Shown here one piece after another: positions 1 to 11,982 of a stretch of 64,000 nucleotides of DNA. The translations under genes were made by a program, and so were the position numbers. This DNA is from Hydrangea macrophylla. Its lineage: Eukaryota > Streptophyta > Magnoliopsida > Cornales > Hydrangeaceae. Within the stretch, counting starts at the first letter, position 1, and each line of letters opens with the position of its first letter. Below the pieces are notes generated by a model, which worked only from the letters and a program-made list of their open reading frames with translations, ran no database searches and was not told the DNA's origin. The DNA lies in contig CM066997.1 of the NCBI GenBank assembly GCA_033977485.1, positions 77,222,634 through 77,286,633 of the forward strand. The letters run 5' to 3'.

Positions 1-2093
1 GAATATCCCATTACAAGGCATGAGTTTTTTTTTAATCTCCCAACATCATCTTGATTCTCCTTCTCTTAAAATTCTAAGAAAATTTTCTAAGTATACTTAA
101 GAATTGTTTTTTTATAGTTTGAAAAAGAAGTTTGTGTGTGAGTTAGAGTTGAAGAGCTTGATTACTTTGTGGAATTCCTCCAAACCACCAAGTTGAGGAT
201 ATTTAGAGGTAGACTCTAGACTAAATCATCCTTTAAATACATGTTAACTTAGCTAATGTTTTAATATTGAGTCCCCTTTCTTTTATTTTGGTTGTGTCCC
301 CTTTCTTTTATTTTGGTTGTGTACATCTCTTGGGATTATGAGACTTTCAATGTCTCATTCAAATCCTTTGATTTGAAATCTCTTGGTTTTCTTATGAGTT
401 CATAGTTCATATGAAGATTAGGATTGATAATGAGCATTTTGGTTGACAAGTTCAAACCCATCTCCACGATTTGATTTTGTTATTCTAAGGCTTCATGAAG
501 TTTCTTAATACTTCATTGAAGTCTATCAATTATGAGAGTCATTAGTCTCCCATGACCATCAAATGGTAGGAGGATTAGTTTAACTAAGGCCAAGTTTAAT
601 GGCTTTATAATTAAAGTTAGTAAGTGAAAGATGAACTAAACAAAAGATGTAGTGACTTCATCAACCACTTTTCATCAAAGATTTTTAGTTAAACATCGAA
701 CCGTTGGAACTGAATGAAACCAACGGGAAAGTGTCTATAACTCAAAGTTCTACCACTGTAATTTTTGTTTTAATAAGATTCTATGGTTAAGAGTGGTTTG
801 GTCATGGGATTTGGGAAACAACAACAATCTGTCCAGAGTTTCAGAACAGAAATACCTTTTTGAAATGATTAAATCAAAACCCTAATCGAGTGTTGATGAC
901 CCCAAATAATTTTTTCTATGAAGTTTAATGTGTTAATAAGACCCCCTAAAAAGATTAGATCCTTTTAGAGTTTTTTACTATTTTTAGAAAATCGTACAAA
1001 ATTTATGGATAGAGAGTTGGAAATTCCTGAGTGATATCTAGTATTTGTTTGATCCCCAGAGATCTAACCATTAGACTCATAAAGGCATCTTGTGACCAAA
1101 AATCATCAAGATCAAACAATTGGAGGTATGCTTTCCAAATTCTTAAAGTCCGGGTCTGCTCTCTGGAATTTCTAGAATATTGTGATATATTTAGGAAACT
1201 TTGTAAATAATAGCTCAAATGATATTTTCATGAGTTAAGGCTTCAACCATGCTTCAATAATGATTAGTTAAGCTTGAATTCAAAGTTTAGGTTATCCAAA
1301 TTAATGAGTACTTCAATAATTTGCTCTTGTTCATGTATACATTCATCCATGTGGTTTGATGCTTTTAACTAGGATTCGTTTGCTTTAGATTTAATTACAT
1401 TTGATAGGTTTAAGCTAGAAGTTTAGGATCATCGTCTAACTGTATATCTTGTATATTATGTATACTAACCCTTATTTTGTAGCGTCAATGAGGTATAGTC
1501 CTTCGACTCTTCCTTAATTTAATTACTCCTTAATTTTATCAATTTTCTGACCTTATGTGCCACACATTGGAATTGAAAGTTTCTTTATGTGTATATATGT
1601 GCATTAGAGACCCTTTTATTAGGATTTCAACTTTTGTATGCATTGCACGTTTAAATATCCGCGGCTGGACCTCGGGTTAGTTCTCTAGTTCTCTATTTTG
1701 CATGTCATATCGCTTGCTAAATGAACTACTTGGTTTTGAATGATATTTTGTCATTAGCAATTTTACACCATTTCGACATGCTTGTGCAATGTATATTTTT
1801 ACCTATGTATTAGTTGAGGGCATGCTTGGATTAATAGTTTGATTAAAAGGATGTTAAGTAGAGGCCTATCACGTGATAGGATGAGAGAGGGTGTTTTAGT
1901 TCATCGGACTCCTTCCTCTCTCATTCCACAATCCCCAGACCTAGTTTATCTTTAGTTTTGCAAAAGATCAGTTAGTCTTAAAATGGTTTCTTAATTTTCC
2001 TTTTAAAATATGAAGTGGTGACTCTTTATGTTTTGAAATTGAAAATGTTTTAAATTAAAAAGCTGTGGGTAAGAGAAAATTGCGATATCCACA
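1..2093 (+). repeat. 5' LTR of the Ogre element, first ~553 bp missing
   Basis: Direct repeat of 28,549-30,654. It ends in CA at 2,092-2,093, three bases before the primer-binding site. Relative to the 3' copy it carries a tandem duplication of about 29 bp near 270-320 (CCCCTTTCTTTTATTTTGG motif twice) and lacks about 30 bp present near 29,605. No host gene was seen; small ORFs in this stretch are not conserved as proteins. Confidence 0.9.
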
Positions 2094-2096
2094 ATC

Positions 2097-2115
2097 TGGC
2101 GACTCTACTGGGGAT
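2097..2115 (+). other. Primer-binding site of the Ogre element
   Basis: TGGCGACTCTACTGGGGAT begins three bases after the LTR terminal CA. It has the TGGCGACTC... form common in Tat/Ogre elements, which is usually attributed to priming by a tRNA-Arg; the tRNA assignment is from family knowledge and was not tested. The 3' LTR lacks this sequence after its CA, as expected. Confidence 0.75.
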
Positions 2116-3399
2116 CAAACTCAGAATCTCTGATTTCGCAGATCAGGATTTTTGATTTTGGGTTCACTCGAGGATTAGACTTGAAAAACGTCCTTTTAAT
2201 TGAATTAATTAATCTTTGTATGCCTGTTGCATTTGTCGATTGCACAGAACTATGACCTTGGAGACTCGGGGTAACCTGGTTAATCAAGTAATTATGGGAC
2301 TGTGTGATCACCCATGATCTCGTACCATGATTTGGTATATTAAGAATCCTATCGGATGTGTGTCAATGGTCCCTTATTTGACCAAAGTCCAGCCTTTGCA
2401 CAGTAGTTTCTATAGAACCTTTCAGTCTTAGGAAATTAATTCTTGATTAGGATTATGTGCTAGGGAGTTTTATATGCCTGAAAGAGATTACTTGAGATGA
2501 TGATGATGCTTACTTGATATAAGGTGTGTAACCTCCTAATCACCTTTTGAGCAATTCCTCTTTATGTCCCATGACATTTGAGAAAATGCAGGATTTTGAT
2601 TGTAAGATTACACCTCTTATATATCATGTTTAGTTAAGCATCATTGGCCTTGTATGCATCCAAATTCATGAAGAGTACGGTAATAAGCCAATCATGTGAT
2701 CCCCCTAGCCAAAGAATTTTAAATCCATCTTTGAAAGCAAATGGACTTTTGCCATCTTTATTCCAAAGGTTTCAATCGCTCTTTCAAAAAACAATTTGGA
2801 GTTCACTTTTTTTTAAAAAGCTCTAAACTAATCTTTGTTAAAATACATTTCCACATGATCATCTTCAAAAGAAAATTCCAAAGATCTTGAGGATTGTTTT
2901 GAGAAATCTCATCATCTAAAGAAATGCTTTTCAAATGAATTTCAAAGTAATGTTTAACATCCTCGTTCTCGAAAGAATTCACGAGAATTGTTTTCAAACG
3001 ATTTTATCATCCAAGATATACTTCCTGAAGGAATAAACCAACCTTCGAAAGGGTAACGAGGATCACAATGAGAGGAGAAATTGGCGCACTTGACATTGGT
3101 GAAGATTTTATATGCTTATGTGTCTATTTGCTAGGATTGGAATTTTCCTTTCTTTTGCATATAGAGTAGGCACACACGCACACATGCATTGCATCTGTGT
3201 GATGTATGCACCATTTCATCTCACCAAAAGGCTTTCAAAAAATATATAATAAGAGATTTTGATAAAAATAAAGATAAAGAAAATAGAAAGATTTTTGAAA
3301 AATGTTTCCTTTTGTAGGGTAAAAATAGCATCTAGTTCGAGCACGATTTGGTTTAGAGGACCCACCGCAAGGTTAGTAAGAAGAGGAGAAGACAGTGAA
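2116..3399 (+). other. 5' leader of the Ogre element, no gene recognised
   Basis: About 1.3 kb between the primer-binding site and the first gag-like codons. No long ORF and no ORF1 of the kind seen upstream of gag in classical Ogre elements. It contains an AAAGATAAAGAAAATAGAAAG-type A-rich stretch near 3,260-3,300. It is probably an untranslated leader. Confidence 0.5.
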
Positions 3400-4725
3400 A
3401 TGGCAGATGAAAGGAACGATGGGGAGGTAGCAGAGTTATAAGGACACTGGTAGAACAACAAGCGGAATAGATGAGGCGACAGGCTGAGAATATGAACTGA
3501 ATGATGGTCATGATAGAAGCAATAGCACGCCCGCCACCGGTCGTGTATCCACCAAATAATGATCCGCCAGTAAGGGAAGAAGGTTGGTATGAAGAACCAG
3601 AAATGCCAAGGGCCGAGGCCCCCAGAGTAGAAAGAGAAAGGGTAGAAAGGGAAAAGGAGAGAATAATGACCGAAAAGATAGAGAAACTGGAAAGGGTAAT
3701 GCGGAAGGCTTAGGGGGTCAATACTTATCTGATGGAGTTGGAAGGTCTGTACGATGGGGTCCACGAGACACTGCCCGTTGGTTTTAAAATGTCAATTTTT
3801 GATAAGCTTGATGGGACAGGGAATCGTCGCAACCATGTGAGAATGTGTATCAGAGCTTTCCAACCCAGTGAGCTGAGCACTGCCATGATGGCTGTCTTAT
3901 TTCATTAGACTTTAACTGGAGCAGCTTTATCCTGGAACCTCACTCTTGAACCAAGCAAAACCCGGGTTTGGGAAGAAGTGATCAAAGCATTCGTGGCACA
4001 GTATGAGTACAACCAAGACTTGGATGTCACAGTCCGAGATTTGGAAACCACTAGGCAGGGGAAGAAGGAGTCATGTGCTGAGTATTTGAGTAGGTGGAGG
4101 GGGAAAAGCAACTAAGATGGTACAGAGGCCGTCCGAGAAAGATCAGATCCGAAATGTTGATGAAGAACCTTCAACCTGTCTACCAAGAGAAAATGAGATT
4201 CCAGTCGATCAACACCTTTACTGAGGGTTTTGATGTAGGAACGAGGATAGAGGATGCAATCCAAGAAGGGGTCAAGAAGGAGGAACAACCGAATCGATAT
4301 AGGAGGCCGAATCATGGGTCGAATGGGGACATTCAGGGGTCACTCTAGCCCTACCGATGTCAACGCATTAAGTGGACCAGAGAGAAAGTTCGACATAATG
4401 CCAAGGAGAGGAGTGGACAAACAGTCGAGGAAATTTTCAGAATTAGGGGGTATCACTATCAACCGCTCTTGATAGGTTGATAGCGAAAGGGCATCTTCGC
4501 CCTTTGGAGCCTCGACCTCTACTGAGTCCACTTCCACCAACCTTCCGAGAAGATCTTTATTGCAAGTTTCACCAGCAAAAAGGTCACTCTACGAATCGAT
4601 GTACAAGGCTAAGGCATGAAATCCAGGACCTCATTGATAACAAGGTAATATCCAAGCCGCCTGTCAAAGCTCTTAATGTTACTAGGAATCCGTTGCCGAA
4701 TCATAACGATGTACCGCCGTCATAA
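3400..4725 (+). pseudogene. gag: Ogre Gag (capsid/nucleocapsid), decayed
   Basis: The likely start is ATG 3,400 (MADERND). Reading then needs frame changes and passes several stops, including one after MRKA at 3,711-3,713 and one near 3,906. The retrotransposon-gag domain is recognisable at about 3,780-4,110 (FDKLDGTGN, LTGAALSWN, AEYLSRWR). After a frameshift near 4,112 it continues with MVQRPSEK-like and VMKNLQP-like motifs to about 4,260. A zinc-knuckle-like CX2HX4-5HX4C motif (CKFHQQKGHSTNRC) is encoded at 4,561-4,602. It would have packaged element RNA in cytoplasmic particles. It is not functional as read. Confidence 0.8.
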
Positions 4726-5241
4726 GGCCTTTATTTCTTGGGGATAGAAGAAACGATCTTCGATCCATCTAGGCTAATCACTAAAGCTGGGACACCAAGG
4801 AAGACTTATCAGATGCCAAGAGATTCGACGATCTGTACTCTGGGGGATCAATTCAGAATATGTGGAAAGGGAACGACAAAGCAATCAGATTGGTGGGACC
4901 AAGAAACTAGCATCACCGATGTGGGTCAGGTGGAAGAAGACCTGTAATACAAGAGCGATGGAGAAGGAGCAGAGGAAGAAAGCTTGAAAGTTGTTTTTAA
5001 AATTGACAATCTGTGGGCAAAACAAGAAGTCAGTCATCTAACCTGGTCAGGGAGACACTTCAAACCGCATGAGCTAGAGGAGGATCACCCGGGGAGAGAA
5101 TTGGATAAAGGGAAAGGGAAGGTAAATGAGGAAGAGGAAGAAGATAGGGTTTTGAGGCAAATGAAGAAAACTCAGGCTAACATCATCATCTGGGGTTTAT
5201 TGATCACTTCTAAAAGTCACAGGTAGGCAGTCCTGGATGCC
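4726..5241 (+). pseudogene. Linker between Ogre Gag and protease, degraded
   Basis: Fragmentary ORFs (4,738-4,947 and 4,984-5,226) rich in charged residues, with a conserved-looking TWSGRHFKP stretch. In related Tat/Ogre elements an ITRSGRIYxP-like motif stands at the Gag-PR junction, which this resembles. No domain can be assigned. Confidence 0.4.
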
Positions 5242-5700
5242 TTGAACCAATCAGATGTTTCTATCAACACGGCATTGGAAGAACTCATAGGAATGATCAG
5301 TAGGATTCCAACCCTGGCTATTACTTTCTCACTAGATGACTTACCTCCGGGAGGGCCTGTTCACAATAAACTACTGTATGTAACTATTGAATGCCTAGGA
5401 AATATTGTGCCTGCCTGCCTTGTTGACAACGATTCTGCTTTGAACGTGTGTCCGTTCCGAACAGCCAAGCGCATGGGTTTGGATGAATCAACGTTCATAC
5501 CGTCTGAGCAGAAGGTGAGAGCGTATGACAATACTCAGAGGACGGTCATAGGGATAATTCTCCTTCATCTCGCTATCGGGCCTATGAAAAGGAAGTCAAA
5601 TTTTAGGTCATTGACATTACTGCTTCTTTTAATTTGCTACTAGGAAAGCCGTGGTTAGACAGTTTGGGTGCCATACTATCTACAGCTCATCACAAAGTCA
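5242..5700 (+). pseudogene. pol: Ogre aspartic protease region
   Basis: The 133-codon ORF includes LVDNDSALNVCP at the position where family members carry D-T/N-G-S; the glycine of the active-site triplet is replaced by Asp. Downstream YDNTQRTVIGIILL matches the flap-side strand (family: F-D-G-T-x-R-x-V-x-G). The LLGKPWLDSLGAI-like strand follows in another frame near 5,636-5,675. The protease would process Gag-Pol. The altered triplet and the frameshift argue it is inactive. Confidence 0.75.
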
Positions 5701-5889
5701 AATGTGTTTGGAAAGGCTAGGTCTGTGATATTCTCAGGGAAAGTTGGGTCCGTCCGTCTAAAACTTTATCAAGCACGCCGATTCTAGAGGTACAATTTCA
5801 AGAAGAGGAGACAGGTCTGGGAGGGTTTGAGTTCATTAACATGTTAAAGGAATAGAAGTTGAGAGAGTTCCTACCGCTATACTTCGATT

Positions 5890-6390
5890 AGTACGCAAAT
5901 TCGTTGGTCGCCGGAATTATGAAAAAGATGGATTTCTTCCCAGGTATGGGATTAGGTAAGAATCATCAAGGTCTGTCAGAATTTCCAAAGATCGCCACTC
6001 AAACTTACACTCATGGACTGGGTTATCAACCATCAAAGAAAGAGCTGAAAGAAAAGAAGAAAGCAGCCGATGCACCGTTGGCCCCGTATCAGAAAATGCT
6101 CAATGGATACTTTGTGAAGGAAGAAGATGATTCCCCTTTTGTGGCTTCCCAGAACCATGGGTGGATCGGGAAGACAATTGTTTGAAGCCAAGGTTTGAGA
6201 TCTTCTTCCCCCACGAATTCTCTGAATATCAAGATCCATATCTACAGGTGATCGAGAAGTCAGCTACTGCTAGAGATTGGATTGGTGCGCTAGATGGCTC
6301 AGTCATGAAGAACCTGTTTGGCGAGGAAAGCACAACCAAAGGAAACGGGCCAAGAAGGGGTCGTGGAAGACAAGGCCGGAAAAGAGCATG
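5890..6390 (+). pseudogene. G-patch-like spacer between protease and RT
   Basis: The ORF at 5,904-6,185 has MDFFPGMGLGKNHQGLSEF followed by THGLGYQPSKKELKE. The glycine pattern (GxGLGxxxxG, then GLGYxPxxxD/E) is typical of the PR-RT spacer in Tat/Ogre polyproteins and resembles a G-patch, an RNA-binding motif. The next frame overlaps at 6,161-6,394, so at least one frameshift is present. Whether the spacer binds RNA is not known. Confidence 0.55.
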
Positions 6391-6431
6391 CTAAGGGTCG
6401 GGTACAGGAAGAAGAGCCGGAAAAATAAGAG

Positions 6432-8010
6432 ATGGAGGAGATTACCAAGACAGGGGATCTAGAGGAATGCTTCATCACCGTTCTGGGAGGAGAAAGCAAG
6501 AGAGAGTGGGTCTTTAAGTCTAGTGATAGGTATCCCCCACACCCGGAGTTTGTAATGGCCCAAATGAGGCGTCTTTCAATTTCCATGTCTGTTGTAATCA
6601 CTCCAAAGAAAATCAATGAAAGTAGGACTAATTCTACCTACTCGAATGCGCTTAATGAATGTGATGAATGTGAAGAGTGTGATGATCATGAAATACCAAA
6701 TGAATTGCAAAAATTAATTAAAAAAAAAAAAGAATCTGCATGTAAGATCATTGAGAACACTCTAACAATCAATCTAGGAAATGAAGATAATCCTCAAAAT
6801 ATTTTTATTGGCTCTACACTTAGCAAAGAAGAAAATAAAGAATTAATCAATCTATTAAATGAATTCAAAGATGTTTTTGCATGGTCTTACAGCGATATAC
6901 CAGGTGTCGGTCCAGTAATAGTCCAACACCACATCCCCCTCTTCCCCAATTCAAAACCTGTAAAACAAAAATTGAGGCGAATGAGGCCTGAATGGGCACT
7001 CAAAGTCAAAGAGGAAGTTGAAAAGCAATTGAGAGTCGGGTTCTTAATGGTCACCGAGTATCCAGAATGGATCGCCAATATAGTGCCTGTCCCAAAAAAG
7101 GACGGTCGTGTTAGGGTCTGTGTCGACTTCTGGGATTTGAACAGAGCCAGCCCTAAGGACGATTTCCCTTTACCTCACATTGATGTGCTAGTGGATAATA
7201 CTGCGGGGCACAAGCTCCAGTCTTTTATGGATGGGTTCTCAGGATATAACCAGATTCTAATGGTGCCCGACGATAGGGAAAAAACCACTTTCATCACACC
7301 ATAGGGCACGTACTGCTATAGGGTGATGCCGTTTGGGATTAAAAACGCAGGCGCAACATACCAGCGGGCCGCTACAACGTTGTTGCACAATATGATCCAT
7401 AAGGACGTAGAAGTGTATGTGGATGATATGATTGTGAAATCTAAGGAGAGGAAAGGACACTTGAATGCGTTAAGAAAGTTCTTCGGAAGGTTAAGAGAAT
7501 TTAGAATGAGGCTGAACCCTCAGAAGTGCTCCTTCGGAGTCACTATCAGAAAGTTGTTAAGGTTTCTCATCACTCAGAGAGGGATAGAGGTGGACCCGAA
7601 CAAAATAAAGGCCATAATCGAAATGTAGCCGCCCAAGAATGAGAAGGAATTAAGGGGATTTCTAGGTAGAATACAGTTCATAAGCTGTTTTATCTCAAAA
7701 CTCACCCTTATCTGTGACCCTTTGTTTAAACTGCTTAAAAAAGGAGAGAAATTTAAATGGGATACCTTATGTCAACAAGCCTTTGAAAAAGTCAAAACCT
7801 ACCTTCAAAATCCGCCTATCTTATCATTACCCGGAAGACCTTTACTGTTGTACCTTTTCGTATCCGAAGATTCAATGGGGTGTATGTTGGCCCAAGAAGG
7901 AGAAGAGGGGCACGCAGAAAGAGTCATTTATTACTTGAGCAAAAGGATGACTAGATACGAGTTAAAATATTCGCCTTTAGAAAAAGCATGTTGGGCTTTG
8001 GTCTAGTGCA
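6432..8010 (+). pseudogene. pol: Ogre reverse transcriptase and first RNase H
   Basis: A long open stretch (6,432-7,304) starts upstream of the RT fingers: RRMRPEWALKVKEEVEKQL, then VPVPKKDGRVRVCVDF and SPKDDFPLPHIDVLVD. A TAG at 7,302-7,304 interrupts after TTFITP. The next frame continues with VMPFGIKNAGATYQR and the catalytic YVDD box (VYVDDMIVKS) at about 7,410-7,440. A second stop (7,626-7,628) precedes the thumb/connection. RNase H follows (ILSLPGRPLLLYLFVSEDSMG, YYLSKRMTRYELKYSPLEK) up to a stop near 8,007. Function would be cDNA synthesis. In-frame stops make it inactive. Confidence 0.9.
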
Positions 8011-8030
8011 CCCGTCGTCTTAGGCACTAC

Positions 8031-8850
8031 ATGTTGGCCTTCCCCGTAACCCTGATATCCCGAATGGACCCACTTAAATACCTGTTTGAGAAACCCGTGT
8101 TAACCAGTAGAATTTCTCGATGGACCATGATACTAGTTGAATTCAATATTAAATATGTAACTACCAAGTCAGTAAGAGGAAGAGTTGTCGCTGAGTTTTT
8201 AGCCAATCTCGCCATAAAATCTGAGGATAAGGGAGAATTTAAGTCTCCTGATGAGGGAGTAATGGAGGTGAAGGAGGACTTTTGGAAAATGTACTTTGAT
8301 GGAGCAGCCAACCAACTAGGCTACTGGGTTGGAATCATTCTCATAGCACCCGATGGGACCCCCACCCCATTATCTGACAAACTCAAGTATGACTCAACCA
8401 ATAACACGACAGAGTATGAAGCATGTATAATAGGAATGGAAGCAGCATTGGCTTTGAAAGTCGAGAAAAATTGATGTTTTCGGAGATTCTAACTTGATTA
8501 TATCTCAAGTCCGAGGTGATTGGAGGGTGAAGCACGAGAAATTAAGACCTTACCATGACTATCTGGAAAGTTTAAAGGTACAGTTCGAGAAAATATCATT
8601 CTATTACCTCCCCCGTGAAGAGAATCAGCTGCCCGACTCCTTAGCCACCTTAGCCTCAATGATACAAATTCCCTCAGGAACTACCATGATCCCGCTATCT
8701 ATAGAAGTAAGAATCCAGCCTTCGTTTGAAATGATCGCAGCCATAGAAGAGGAGAGTGAACTGCCTTGGTATGAGGATGTATGGAACTTCATTAAAAAGG
8801 GAGAGTACCCCAATGGAGCCTCGGAAAAGGACAAGAAGGCGGTGCGATGA
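8031..8850 (+). pseudogene. pol: Ogre connection and second (archaeal-type) RNase H
   Basis: After the RT tether (LISRMDPLKYLFEKP...RISRWTMILVEF) comes MYFDGAANQLGYWVGIILIAPDG, then NNTTEYEACIIGMEAAL and, after a frameshift at 8,472, a GDSNLIISQVRGDW-like segment. This is the acquired RNase H (aRNH) with D-x-G-A, E, D-S positions, a hallmark of the Tat/Ogre clade. A tail with LPREENQLPDSLATLAS follows. The dual RNase H supports the lineage call. The reading frame is broken once here and by TGA at 8,848-8,850. Confidence 0.85.
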
Positions 8851-10011
8851 TTTTTTGTGCAGTTTGTGATCTACGCAGATAAGTTGTGGAAGAAATCCTA
8901 CACCGGGTATAATGTGGAATGCTTGTACGGGAGGGAGGCCAGGAGAATGATGGAAGAAATACATGAAGGAGTGGGCGGGCCCCATATGAACGGGCACATG
9001 CTGGCAAAGAAGATAAATCGGTAAGGATATTATTGGACGACCTTGGACAAAGACTGTTGCGAATATGTTCAGAGGTGCCATAAATGCCAAATCCATGCGA
9101 ACCTGATGCACACCCCGACGTCTCAGCTTTATAGCATGACTATGCCTTGGCCGTTTTCCGTCTGGGGTATTGATATTATTGGTGAGATAGTCCTAAAGGC
9201 CTCAAACGGGCACTGATACATAATCATAGCAATTGATTATTTTACCAAGTGGGTAGAGGCAGCCTCGTATGCGACTTTGAAAGCCAAGGATGTGGTGAGC
9301 TTCATAGAAAAGAACATAATTTGCAGATACGAGGTCCCAAATGAGTTTATTTCTTATCACGGTAATCATTTCCAAGGGGAAGTCATCCTGCTGTTAGAAA
9401 AGTATAAGATCACCCGTCACCAGTCATCTCCATATAGACCGCAAACAAATAGGGCGGTAGAGGCAGCAAATAAGAATGTCAAAGCGATCTTGGGGAAAAC
9501 GACGGACACATATAAGGATTGGCATGAGAAGCTGCCGTTTGCGCTATGGGGATACCAGACTTCTGTGAGAACTTGTACAGGAGCTACACCATATTCGCTG
9601 GTTTACAGGATGAAAACCATCCTTCCCGTCGAGGTAGAGATACCCTCTTTAAGGGTTTTGGCCGAATGTGAAATAACTGAGTTAGAATGGACAGAGGAAA
9701 GGTACGAGGAATTGATGTTGCTCGATGAGAAGAGGTTGGCTACAATAAACCATACTCGTGGATATCAAAAGAGGATAGCTCGAGCTTTCAACAAAAAGGT
9801 TCGCCCAAGGAAGCTTGCTGAGGGCGACCTGGTCCTCAAACAACTGAATGTGCTTGTTTATGACCCCAGAGGAAAATTCAAACCTAACTGGGTCGGGCCA
9901 TACATCATTAAGACTCTCCCCTCTGGAAGAGTGGCCTATCTTATGGACTTGGACGAGGTTGAATTTAAACAACCAATTAACCTCGATCGTCTCAAAAAAT
10001 ACTTTGCTTGA
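8851..10011 (+). pseudogene. pol: Ogre integrase
   Basis: The zinc-binding H...H...CxxC region is seen at about 8,965-9,090 (HEGVGGPHMNGH, then CHKC), broken by a TAA near 9,022. The core has WGIDIIGE, then FISYHGNHF where the family has (I/L)SDNGxxF, so the second catalytic Asp is Tyr here. It ends with QTNRAVEAANK containing the catalytic Glu. The C-terminal part (GDLVLKQLNV, GKFKPNWVGPYIIKT) ends at the stop 10,009-10,011, with no chromodomain. The long intact frame 9,277-10,011 is the best preserved part of pol. The Asp-to-Tyr change and stops predict no integration activity. Confidence 0.9.
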
Positions 10012-10665
10012 AACCACTTCTTTCAAAACCTCCTACATTGATGAACTACGCTTGACCTGATTTTCACTAGGGGATACGTAGGCAACCTGCTCGGTTCGGT
10101 CACTAATAATTGCCTGAATGGCATTTTTGTCAAGACTTAAACTGAACTACTACGGACCTAATACCCATTCGGGGATAAGTAGGTGAGCTCTCAAAAGCCT
10201 TCGGTCCATGAAAACCTAAAAAAAAATTGTGCTAAACTAGGGGCAAACTTGCGTTTGCCCGTAACCACTTCGAATCCCCAAAACCAGGGGCAAACTTTGT
10301 TTGCTATCCGAAGGACCTAGATATTTTAAACCCATTTCTGGATCTCCTGGCTATTGAAAATAAGTACTATAAAGATGCAAACGTGAATTCATGGCATAGA
10401 ATGAGTAAAGCTTTAAGCAAGATACAAAGCAAGGTAAAGAGCCAAGAAAAGACATTAAAAGGGAGAATTTTAATCGGAGGAGTGAACACTTTGATTAAAC
10501 ATGTTAGAACTTTTCCTAAAGATGAAAGCACTTTTCGAAAAGAGAAATAAGAAAATCACATTCAAAAGCGTAAAAGGATAGGCAGGACTTATCTGATAAT
10601 TTTTGTAAAGTAGAGCTTTGTCATGTTGTTTTACTTTCTTCAATGTATATCTATGAAGTCTGTCT
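10012..10665 (+). other. Post-pol region with two copies of a GAACTACG...GATACGTAGGC motif
   Basis: No ORF of note. A motif of about 45 bp (GAACTACG, then CCTGATT, a short gap, GGGATACGTAGGCAACC) lies at 10,043-10,087. A diverged copy is at 10,144-10,188, and a third at 27,783-27,825 near the 3' end of the same element. GGGGCAAACTTGCGTTTGC and GGGGCAAACTTTGTTTGC form short inverted repeats at about 10,240-10,305. I recall the motif as recurrent at the ends of Tat-type elements. Confidence 0.55.
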
Positions 10666-11745
10666 CTAGATCAGATTCTGAATTTGAAGAAGGTACTCAA
10701 TGGTAGGCACGATCGAAGCCGGGATTCTCCGAAAGGGAGCTGACACCCTATCATACCAAGCTTCAGTGAAGGCCTTCGTAGTAGAAAGGCGCATGATTAA
10801 GCTCCTCATGAAATCAGTAGTAATAACCTCAGTAGTATCCTGGAGAAGCCCGTACTGGCAAACCACCTGGCCAGGAATATAGAAAGTGGTAGCATGCAAG
10901 TCAGGAAACCAAATACTAGGCCGTCCCGGAAGCCATACAGCAACAAAAAAGTAAGACCACTGCGGGCAGACTCAACAGATATCACCAGCAGAATGCCCTC
11001 GAAGCCAACCAAGCCAAGCATCGGCAGAATGGAATAGGCAATGAACCTCCATACGGTCATAAGAGAGCGGCCCACGAAGGTGTGAGGGATGTATGAAGAG
11101 ATCAAGACGTTCCATAAGCCAAACTTGTAAGACGAAAGGTGCTCCCGCGGATAACATGGCCCCGGCAGTTTGGGCGCGGTCCAGACCAATCAATGTTTCG
11201 CCAAGGATCAACATAACAACGCTCTTCATCTCCCGCAAACCACAGGCAATGGGTATGAGAATGTTGAAAGATGACTGGAAGAGGAAGTAAGAAAGCATAG
11301 CAATTGACAGTGCGCTACGCCGAAAGATCTGATACCCACCATCGTAGGGGTCCCCCACGGGAGCATAGACGAAGGAAAGGCGCTCAAAATCAATCTGTCT
11401 GTCGTAAATGAAATAACCCGCCGTATTCCGAGATATGTGGAGGAGAGCAGCCAAGTCCCGGACATACCCGGCTTGAACCAGAGGAACTATCAACTCGGCA
11501 AAAGGATCAGTGTGCAGAATAGCACTGAACTCCTCGAACAAGGGACAGGTCTCCTGAGAGCTGAAGCGAAAGACATGGAGAGAGGGATCCCAACACCGAA
11601 TAGCAGCTCGAAGCAAACTTTCATTTAGAATCATCCGTCGGAAAGAGAAGAGGTCATTTAGTCTAAAACATACGAAGTTGAGCTTGTCGATGCCAGAAAG
11701 AGTAACCATCCATGGGAAGAGGATTTGGGAGCAAGTGAGGGCCAT
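10666..11745 (-). pseudogene. Antisense gene B: PMD/DUF7745-like retroelement-borne ORF
   Basis: The ORF is on the strand opposite to gag-pol, converging on integrase. The likely start is ATG 11,745-11,743 (MALTCSQ), about 60 bp after a TATTTAAA box. The frame runs 359 codons to a stop at 10,666, with one internal TGA at 10,974-10,972 that continues in frame and looks like a CGA-to-TGA change. Visible features are a CWDPSLHVFRFSS...CPLFEEFSAIL block near residues 43-70 and a second block (RSALSIAMLSYFLF, ILGETLIGLDRAQTAGAML) near 150-210. The WDPxxxxFxF...PxxEE pattern is that of plant mobile-domain-related families (PMD or DUF7745). No biochemical role is known. The upstream ORF extension to 11,946 only translates the promoter array. 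Confidence 0.6.
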
Positions 11746-11803
11746 TTGAGAATAAAGTGAAGACAAGGAGAGAGTGTTTTGTAGAGTATTGATGAAAGGA
11801 GGC

Positions 11804-11982
11804 TTTAAATAAGAGTGGATCTGCCCAGAACACAAGGCGGCACTCGATAAAGTAGAACTGCACTCGAGTGAATGCTGCACTCGAGTGAATGCCGTACGGT
11901 AGTCCGTAACTGCCGTTGCGGCAGTCACTGATTGCCGCAGCAGCATTTACTGAGTGCCGCAGAAGCCCAGCCGAGTGCCGCT
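11804..11982 (-). promoter_or_regulatory. Putative promoter of antisense gene B, resembling the Ogre LTR promoter
   Basis: Read on the minus strand: imperfect palindromes at a 22-bp period (11,897-11,915; 11,919-11,937; 11,941-11,959; about 11,963-11,980), two tandem TGCACTCGAGTGAATGC units, a GGGCAGA box (11,826-11,820) and a TATA-like TATTTAAA (11,811-11,804), then ATG at 11,745. The 3' LTR has the same order upstream of TATAAAA at 28,445, and the 19-mer GGCAATCAGTGACTGCCGC is identical in both. Promoter function is inferred. Confidence 0.6.

Noticed and set aside
1003..1218. Minus-strand ORF repeated at 29,569-29,781
   Set aside because: Lies in both LTR copies, differs between them by indels and has no domain; a shadow in non-coding LTR.
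3216..3764. 182-codon hydrophobic minus-strand ORF
   Set aside because: Shadow of the purine-rich start of gag; composition alone explains Phe/Leu/Tyr richness.
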